Origin: Acanthamoeba lenticulata
Taxonomy: Eukaryota; Discosea; Longamoebia; Acanthamoebidae
Direction: 5' to 3'
NCBI GenBank assembly: GCA_002179805.1
Contig: NAVB01000805.1
Coordinates: forward strand, 1 to 15,859
Length of the DNA: 15,859 nt
This document shows, one piece after another, positions 9,891 to 15,859 of the stretch (position 1 is the first letter of the stretch; every line of letters begins with the position of its first letter). The position numbers and the translations under genes were made by a program. The notes under the pieces were generated by a model. It searched no databases and was not told the DNA's origin. It saw only the letters and a program-made list of their open reading frames with translations.

Positions 9891-12194
9891 ATGGCCAGAC
9901 CGCACACCACGGCCCTTGTGGGTGCAGTCCTCTTCACCATGGTGATTGCCCACATGGTTGTCTTTACCTCCGGCCAAGGGGTTTGTGACTCTGTATGACT
10001 CCTACTCCTTCTCCTGTCCCCTTCTCAGACTTCTTGGAATCAATCTAACACTGCCCATGACCATTAACGATGACGATGTAACTCCGGCGCCACAACAGAC
10101 CTTACCCCAGCCGGGCCTGTGGTGCTACAATTCTTGCCTCGAGGCCGCAGCCACCACGATTTCGGCGCCGCCCGAGGGAGAAGCAAGCTTCCAGAGCTAT
10201 TACTCGTGGCTCGTCCAGAACGTTGTCGGTGCGTCGTCCACTTGAGCCCTCTTCACCACCTTCCCCCGTCCTCCCGCCTGTCTGACATTCCGTTGTCTTC
10301 TTCTTCTTGAACAGGCCAAGAAGGAGGAGTGGTCAACTACAAGTACGTCGCCTCGCCGGTGGATCCCAACATCTACTTTGCCGAGGGTCAAACGGACTGC
10401 TTTGTCAACGTGATCTTCCTCTACGAGGTGGCCCGCTACCGCAATGCCATGGGCTACTTTGTCTTCCCCAAGGGCCTCAAGCCCACGTCGCCCGACGCGG
10501 GCATCGCCGTCTTGGGGACGGTCTTTTCCGAGACCTCGGTCGACTGCATCACGGACGACGGCGGGTCGTGTCTCCGGCCGGGGACGACCGTCTCGCTCGG
10601 GCCGTTCAACAGCAGCGACGCCATCGGCTTCACGATTGATCCCAACGGAGCCTGCGAAACGTCGGGCCAACGCTATTGGTCGGTTGACGCGCTGAACGCG
10701 GGCCAATCGCCAAGCCGCCTTCTGGCTGCGCTGCGCGACCCCAACATGGACCAGGAAACGGTCGTGTTCGGGTGGGAGGACAACCCGCAAGGCACCGACA
10801 ACGATTACAACGACGTCATGTTCATGGTGACCTCCACATGCCAACTGGACTTGAGCGCCATCCCGTGCGCGGACCAGTGCCGCGACCCCGAGAGGACGAC
10901 CTTTGTGGCCTCCTCCTGCTCGTGCGAGCCGCGGGCCGAGGCGTCGCCGTCAAGCTGGCCTTTCCCCGAGGAATCCCCGTGGCCTTCGCCCGCCGAGTGG
11001 TCTCCTTCGCCTGCTGAGTGGTCTCCTTCGCCCGCCGACTGGTCTCCTTCGCCTTCGTCGCCCTCATCGCCTTGGCCTTCGGCGGATCCTTCGCCTTTGC
11101 CTTCGGAGGCGCCTTCCAATGCGCCGTCCCTCGCGCCCTCGCCTTTGCGCTCGCCCAGCTTTTCGCCTTTGTCGTCGTCCTCAAGGACACCTTCGCCAAC
11201 CACGTCCCCCTCACCGACGACGACTCCCTCGCATTCGACCACTCCATCGAGCTCGCGCACGCCGTCGCCCACGCGCACGCAGACGCCCAGCGTTTCGCCT
11301 TCTCGTTCGGTCACACCATCGATCACAAGGACACCTTCGCCGACGCCCTCCACGTCTCCGACGTGGTCAACCACGCCCTCGAACTCGCCCCCGCCGTCGC
11401 CCACGCGCACGCAGACGCCGAGCGTTTCGGGTACGCCGTCGACCTCGCCCACGATATCGCCGACAAGCTCTGTCAGGCCGTCGACGACGAGGACTCCTTC
11501 GACGACGCCTACCTGGTCGCCTACGCGGTCAACCACGCCCAGCACGTCGCCATCGCGGTCAACCACGCCCTCGAGCTCGCGCTCGCCCTCGCCCACACGC
11601 TCGCAAACGCCCAGCTTTTCGGGCACGCAATCGCCCTTGCGCACGCCATCGACCTCGCGCACGCCGTCGCCCACGCGCACACCGAGCTTGTCGCCCACGC
11701 GCGCGGCCACACCTTTCTCCACGCCCTCGCCGACCCAATTCCCGGAGTCGCCGTTGCCGTCTTTGCCGTTGCCCAGCCCTGACGTCTTCTCCCCCGCGCC
11801 GTCGTCGTCCGTCGAGCCTTCCAGCGCGGCCTCGCCGCAGCCGCCCGAGCCTTCGCCCTCGCCCTCGAGCCTGTCGCCCTCGTACCAATGCAGCCGCGTG
11901 ACCGCGAGGCTCTTCACGGACTTGGCGTTCGTGCAGCTCAACGGTCCGACGGCGTTTGCGCAACTGCTCGAGGCCAGGCTCGTCCCGCGCTTCGCGTGGG
12001 CCTATGTCGAGGTGACCAGCTTTGACGTGTCCGCCTCGTCGCTGGTGGCCAGCTTCGACACGACGACCTTTGGTTATCCAGTGTCCAACTCGAGGCTCAA
12101 GGTCGAAGCAGCGGTCAACGAGGCCCTCCAGGACACAGTCTTGCTGGCCGAGGACGGTTCCGTCGAATTAATGGTCTCGCTTGTCCCGTGTTAA
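9891..12194 (+). CDS. Secreted DUF4114-domain protein with long Ser/Pro/Thr stalk
   Basis: Exons: 9891-9992 (or 9980), 10099-10228 and 10315-12194, about 703 residues. The phases agree and the last intron has CTGAC before its acceptor. Residues 1-28 are a signal peptide or signal anchor (hydrophobic core LVGAVLFTMVIAHMVVF). The Cys-containing globular part carries the DUF4114 hallmark VFGWEDNPQGTDNDYNDVMF, an Asp/Asn-rich loop likely to bind calcium. A short Cys cluster (TCQLDLSAIPC...CSCEP) ends it. About 315 residues of Ser/Pro/Thr-rich repeats follow, a likely O-glycosylated extended stalk. A last 100-residue domain (from CSRVTARLF) ends in VPC. No GPI signal or second membrane helix is evident. 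The layout suggests a secreted or surface-held adhesin or matrix protein; this is inference. Confidence 0.8.
10941..11883 (+). repeat. Ser/Pro/Thr-rich coding repeat region
   Basis: This is a degenerate tandem repeat, with motifs such as RTPSPTRTQTPSVS and TTPSxS recurring about every 45-60 residues. The block around GACGCCCAGCGTTTCG recurs near 11284 and 11416 with one change. The extreme codon bias keeps several other frames open on both strands. Confidence 0.85.
10989..11051 (+). repeat. Three 21-nt tandem repeats (PA-E/D-WSPS)
   Basis: Units at 10989-11009, 11010-11030 and 11031-11051 differ by only a few bases and each codes Pro-Ala-Glu/Asp-Trp-Ser-Pro-Ser at the start of the stalk. Confidence 0.9.
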
Positions 12195-12480
12195 TGCCCG
12201 GCCACCAAACAATCAATTTCTGAAAACAAGCACGTCGCAAGCAGTAAAGCTGCACATGCCCAGGAGAAAGTGAATCCTGGAAGGAACCAATCATCTAGCG
12301 TTTTTCGACCAAAAATTAGAAGCAATTGTTATCGACAATTTTGACTTCGAATCATAATTCAAACATGCAAACCAATCATGTTAGGTTACCGTTTATTCGA
12401 CCAATCGTATGAACGAGGGAGAGGATTGAAAAGCTAGTTGCAATTATTCCCGCCGAAACCACCTCACCTACAACGTCAAG
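12195..12480 (+). promoter_or_regulatory. Spacer upstream of GTPase copy B
   Basis: This 286-nt gap is AT-rich in its middle. It must hold the 3' UTR of the DUF4114-like gene and the promoter of copy B. A small perfect inverted repeat, AATTGT-TATCG-ACAATT (12324-12340), is present. No AATAAA was seen close after the stop at 12194. It does not resemble the region upstream of copy A. Confidence 0.4.
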
Positions 12481-15045
12481 ATGCAGCAAGAACCCAAGAC
12501 AAACACACTAGTCCGCATCACAGACCGCCTCGTTGAAGTGCTCAGCTCCGCCGACGTCTCTGGCCTGGACACCAACAACACCTGCAAATACCAGGCAGAA
12601 AAGCTGCGGAAGGACGTCAACGGAGGCTCCTTCAAGGTTGTCGTCACCGCGACCGTCAAAGCCGGCAAGTCCACCTTTCTCAACGCGCTGCTGGGCGCCC
12701 CCTTCCTGCCCACAAGCAACTCGCCCGAAACTGCTCGCGTGGTGCGCATCGTGCATGACCCCGAAGCCACCGACGGTATCCTCGTGGACGAAGAGGCCAA
12801 GGAGGAGGTGAAGGGAGTAGAAGCCATCCGGGCATACATCCTCAAGGCCAACGAGGCAGCGCGTGGGGCCAAGGACACCTCTGGCGGCGTGCTCGAGCTC
12901 CGTGCGCCGCTGGCCATGCTGTCGTCTTCTGCTGAGCACTCTGGCGTGCACTTTGAGCTGTGGGACAGCCCGGGGGCTGGAGAAGCCGGTTGGAACTCGC
13001 TGCGGGACAAGCTCCACGCGACCCTTCGTGAGGCCGACGTCGTGCTCTACCTGGTCGACGGCAGCAAGCTGGGCAACGCGCTCGATGAGGATTATCTCAA
13101 CGTGCTTGCCGACGCGGTCGATCAGGTGCTTATCAGAAAGTTCAACAACAGGCTCTACTTTCTCATCAACAAGTTCACCGAGACCGGGCGTAATGACAAG
13201 CCGATCAGTAGTGTGCGGCAGGACCTCAGCGCCAAGCTCAACCACATCTTTCAAGCGCGCTACGGCCTGCGTGAAGACAAACAGGACTGGATCCAACAGG
13301 AGCGCCTTCTTCCCCTTGATGCGCTCTACGCCTACTACGCCCGGTCGTGGGAACGTGGCACCATCGGTCCCGATTTTGACCACTACCTGGCCAACATTGA
13401 GAGGTAGCTTCATCCGTCCCTTATTGACGCTGCAGGCAGGGCTAAGGCGCTAACACCGACGGGGGATCAGGATGACCATCTCGGATCTGAAAGAGCTCCC
13501 GCAGGAGGAATACGACGAACTCAAGCAGCAAGCTGAGGCGAGGAAGTCGGCCACGGTCCGCAAGGACATCAGGAGGAGCTACATCTCGGGGGTCGAGGAG
13601 GGGGTCATCCGGCCACTCTTTGAGCGGAGCCTCGACCTGTTCATCGCCACGAGGGCAGAACAGGGGGCTTGCATCTGCGACCAGGTGGAGCAAACGGCGA
13701 TCGTGGCCCAGACCGTGCTGACCACCGATGGTCAGGAGTGGGAGGAGAAGAGGGACAAACTTCTGAGCGAGCTGAAGGAGAGCAGGGAGCACGTCGAAAA
13801 AATCATGCACAACGTCGCTGAGGGATATGCCCGCGATTTTAACAGGTGGATGGGCAAGAAGGTGGGCGACTTTGCTCTGCACGTGATCAAGCTGCAGTCC
13901 GTGCTCGTGGACTGCATCTCGAACAAGCGAACTGCCCCCTTCTCCTTTCCCGGTTTCCCGAAGCTGCGGCACCTGTGGAAGTGGGCGATCAGCGCTCACT
14001 CGGAGGCCGACGCAGCGGACAAGATCCGCGAGCTCAACCAGCGTCTCGCCATCGCAGTGGGCGAGGAGATCTCGACCTTTATGAGCCAGCTCGCAGAAGA
14101 GCTGCATCGCAAGCAGCACTGGTTCCTACGGTCCACGAGGATGATGGTGGAACCCACCCTGCGTCGGCTCGAGCGCAAAGTGCGCCGTGGCCTCGAGATC
14201 GATATTCTCCTCCCGCCGGCAAGCATCTTCCTCGACACGCTCACGTTTAAAGAGCTGAGCGTCCAGTTCTCGGAGGAGTTTGTCAAGGCGCGCAACAGAG
14301 TGATCCCCAAGGAGACCTTGGTCAAGGTCCAGGAGGAGGAGGAGGTGGTCGTCAAGGGGCTCTGCTACAACTCCACGGTCAGGCGGCCTGTCGTTCGGGA
14401 GAGGACGATCGTCAAGAGCGTGAACGTGACCGACTACCAAATGGACATTGACGCGTTCGGGACGGCTTGGAGGCATCGTATCAACGCCGAGACGGAGACT
14501 ATCAAGGAGGCGATGAAGGAGCTGATCACCACACAGGTGGACCTCATCATCGATCAGGTGCGACTTCAGCTCAAACAGCACCACAACCACTACGAGACCG
14601 TCATCGAGGAGGAGATGCTCAACGTCAAGAAGGGAATCGAGTTCGTCGAGAACAGGAGCCAGCTGCTGAACAGCATCCGCAGGTCCCTTGCCGAACTGTC
14701 CGGGGCCTTCCGCGATGTGCCGCAGCCACCGGCAGACCAAGCCGCCCCTTCGACACCTGCCACGATCACCGCTACCCCCAGCGTACGCCAACCAACCTTC
14801 TCCAGCTCTGTGAACCTGCGAAGAGAAGCCAATCTGACCAACGCTCCTCCCGCTTGTGAATGCAGCAGGGGTGTCCATCGGCTGATCAGGTGCGGTCGTC
14901 GTCATCGAGGGAGGCGAGTAGTCGGCCTCGACAACTACCACAGGCCATGAATGGCGAAGACACACTGGAGCAGGCCTTGACCGAGCGGCTTAGGTCGATG
15001 GTTAGCAGCCTGGAGGACTCGAGCGAGAGTGAGGCCGAACCCTAA
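12481..15045 (+). CDS. Dynamin-like GTPase, copy B
   Basis: Exons: 12481-13403, 13471-14809 and 14866-15045, exactly 813 residues plus stop. ATG at 12481 is the first in frame. The head has P-loop A57-T-V-K-A-G-K-S64 (Ala where Gly is usual), switch Thr84 in SPETAR, D162-S-P-G165, and N230-K-F-T233 in place of NKxD. The helical stalk starts at MTISDLKELPQEEYDEL and holds PFSFPGFPKLRHLWKW, a candidate membrane-contact loop, and a conserved EEEEVVVKGLCYNSTVRRPV block. It ends with one Pro/Thr-rich repeat unit (copy A has two) and an acidic tail. Intron 1 (67 nt) opens GTAGCT and has CTAAC. Intron 2 (56 nt) ends at a TGCAGCAG double acceptor. The fold is Dynamin_N of the bacterial-like branch. 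It has no PH domain or proline-rich dynamin tail, so it is not classical dynamin. The membrane target is unknown. Confidence 0.85.
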
Positions 15046-15107
15046 GCCGTCACCAGCAGCTGGAGGTCAAGCGGAGTCTTATTTTTCTTGATCAAATTCT
15101 CTCTAAA

Positions 15108-15113
15108 AATAAA
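15108..15113 (+). terminator. Polyadenylation signal of GTPase copy B
   Basis: AATAAA lies 63 nt after the stop codon, inside the 112-nt gap between copy B and the convergent calpain-like gene. Confidence 0.5.
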
Positions 15114-15119
15114 AAGGCA

Positions 15120-15133
15120 CAAGAGGCCTCTTG
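15120..15133. repeat. Perfect 14-bp palindrome between convergent genes
   Basis: CAAGAGGCCTCTTG reads the same on both strands. It lies just after the copy B polyadenylation signal and 25 nt from the calpain-like stop codon. Confidence 0.7.
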
Positions 15134-15157
15134 CAGCGTTCGCGGAGGAGGACGAGC

Positions 15158-15859
15158 TCAGGCGATGGAGTGGAGCTGGAACGACGGGTGGGTGGTGTAG
15201 ACGTCAAGCGAGAACCGGCCCAGCGCGCCGGGCTCGTGCGTGCACACGACCACCGCGTACTCGACGCCCTTGTGCAGCGTGTGCCGCGCGCTCGCTGCGC
15301 CAGGACATCGCCGCGCCGTCAGCCTCCGCACACACGCGCGTGTCGTGTCGTGTCGTGCGTACCTTCGGTGCCCTTGACAAAGGTGACCTCCTTGGACAGG
15401 AGGCGCTTGTCCTTGCGCGAGACCACGTAGAAGCCGATCGTGTTGGTCGCCGGCAGCGGCTGCGACAGAACGATCACGGCCTCGACCGCGTGCCGCATTC
15501 CGCCTGTGTGTGTGGCGTGGGTGTCAGCCTCGCCGCACGACACGACACGACACGCGGGCGCGCGTGTGCGTACCGCCGATGGAGGCCATGCCCCAGCCGC
15601 CGATCATGGTGCCGGGCATGGGCGCCATTAGCCTGAACTGCGGGTTGGTCCCGAATGTCGGATGCGACGAGCAGCCTCCGGCCGTCCTCGGCGTCCATTG
15701 GCCCTGCATTTCGCAAATATTTTTGAAATAATTTTAAAGTAAAAAATAATTCTTAAAAAGAGAAAATGGAAAGAAAAGGAGGACCTGGGCTGAGAGCTTG
15801 GTGTAGTGGACAGAGGCCTGGATGGCCTCGATGTGCTCGCTGGCGTAGAGGTTGAGGGC
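15158..15859 (-). CDS. Calpain domain III (C2-like) protein, C-terminal part
   Basis: Four exons (minus): 15859-15785 (open at the edge), 15703-15574, 15503-15363 and 15294-15158, all in frame, giving the last 160 residues and a TGA at 15160-15158. The visible part starts with an alpha-helical stretch (EHIEAIQASVHYTKLSAQ). The calpain domain III signature follows: GQWTPRTAGGC, PTFGTNPQFRL, IGFYVVSRKD, and a final strand pattern GVEYAVVVCTHEPG...GRFSLDVYTT. The ending best recalls calpain-7-type C2-like domains. Domain III binds lipids or calcium and orients the protease core. The Cys/His/Asn protease domain, if present, lies outside the window, so activity cannot be judged. The donor at 15784 (GTCCTC) is weak. 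The gene converges on copy B with a 112-nt gap. Confidence 0.7.
15337..15359 (+). repeat. Intronic inverted-repeat arm 1
   Basis: The 23-nt TGTCG-rich arm in the last intron of the calpain-like gene is a perfect reverse complement of 15534-15556 in the previous intron. Confidence 0.9.
15534..15556 (+). repeat. Intronic inverted-repeat arm 2
   Basis: The 23-nt CGACA-rich arm pairs perfectly with 15337-15359. The two arms bracket the 141-nt exon 15503-15363. Confidence 0.9.

Larger units (their letters stand above)
6479..15045. repeat. Large inverted duplication of a GTPase gene
   Basis: The left arm 6479-9219 (minus) and right arm 12481-15045 (plus) are the same gene in opposite orientation, with a 3.26-kb spacer holding the DUF4114-like gene. 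Homology runs from copy B's ATG to the stop codon. It is near-perfect in the head exon and last exon and poor in both introns. No flanking transposase or target duplication was seen. Confidence 0.95.

Noticed and set aside
10805..11941. Long open frame of 378 codons on the minus strand, and plus-strand frames 10903-11901 and 11018-11782
   Set aside because: They are shadows of the Ser/Pro/Thr-rich coding repeat. Its skewed codons remove stops in other frames, and their products are low-complexity Gly/Glu/Asp, Arg or Ala/His.
6479..15045. Transposon with long terminal inverted repeats
   Set aside because: The arms are complete intron-containing genes with defined ends at start and stop codons. 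There is no transposase and no target-site duplication was seen.

Overview
The window reads as nuclear DNA of a free-living amoebozoan; an Acanthamoeba-like genome is my best guess. This is inferred from GC-rich exons cut by many short introns (about 55-190 nt), small intergenic gaps, AATAAA-type 3' ends and an amoeba-like mix of dynamin, SMP and calpain families. No species marker was seen. Most introns on the minus strand begin GTACG, and several contain CGACA/TGTCG pentamers. All gene models below were spliced by eye from reading-frame continuity and GT...AG phase. They agree with domain continuity, but no transcript supports them.

Layout. 1-870 (minus): 5' end of an RGG-rich protein, perhaps an IGHMBP2-like RNA/DNA helicase, running off the left edge. 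957-1088 (plus): possible 43-residue gene. 1259-6257 (minus): about 13 exons coding about 1253 residues, with an N-terminal membrane anchor, C2, PH, a second PH-like region and an SMP lipid-transfer domain. This is a TEX2/Nvj2-like membrane-contact-site protein with an added C2. 6479-9304 (minus) and 12481-15045 (plus): two copies of a dynamin-like GTPase gene in inverted (head-to-head) orientation. 9891-12194 (plus), between them: a secreted protein with a DUF4114-like domain, a very long Ser/Pro/Thr-rich stalk and a small C-terminal domain. 15158-15859 (minus): C-terminal part of a calpain-7-like protein with a calpain domain III/C2-like fold, running off the right edge.

The centre of interest is the roughly 8.6-kb inverted duplication. 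The two GTPase copies share a 234-nt stretch around the P-loop that is identical base for base. Their introns, the 5' end and a Pro/Thr/Ser-rich linker have diverged freely. This pattern suggests ongoing gene conversion between the arms. Both copies share the same departures from the GTPase consensus: Ala for the first Gly of the P-loop and NKFT in place of NKxD. A short relic of the 3' end of the DUF4114 gene lies upstream of the intact gene, so the spacer has its own duplication history.

No operon logic is expected. The SMP protein and the dynamin-like GTPases are both membrane-remodelling or membrane-contact families, but nothing in the sequence ties them functionally. I saw no rRNA, tRNA, CRISPR array or transposase.
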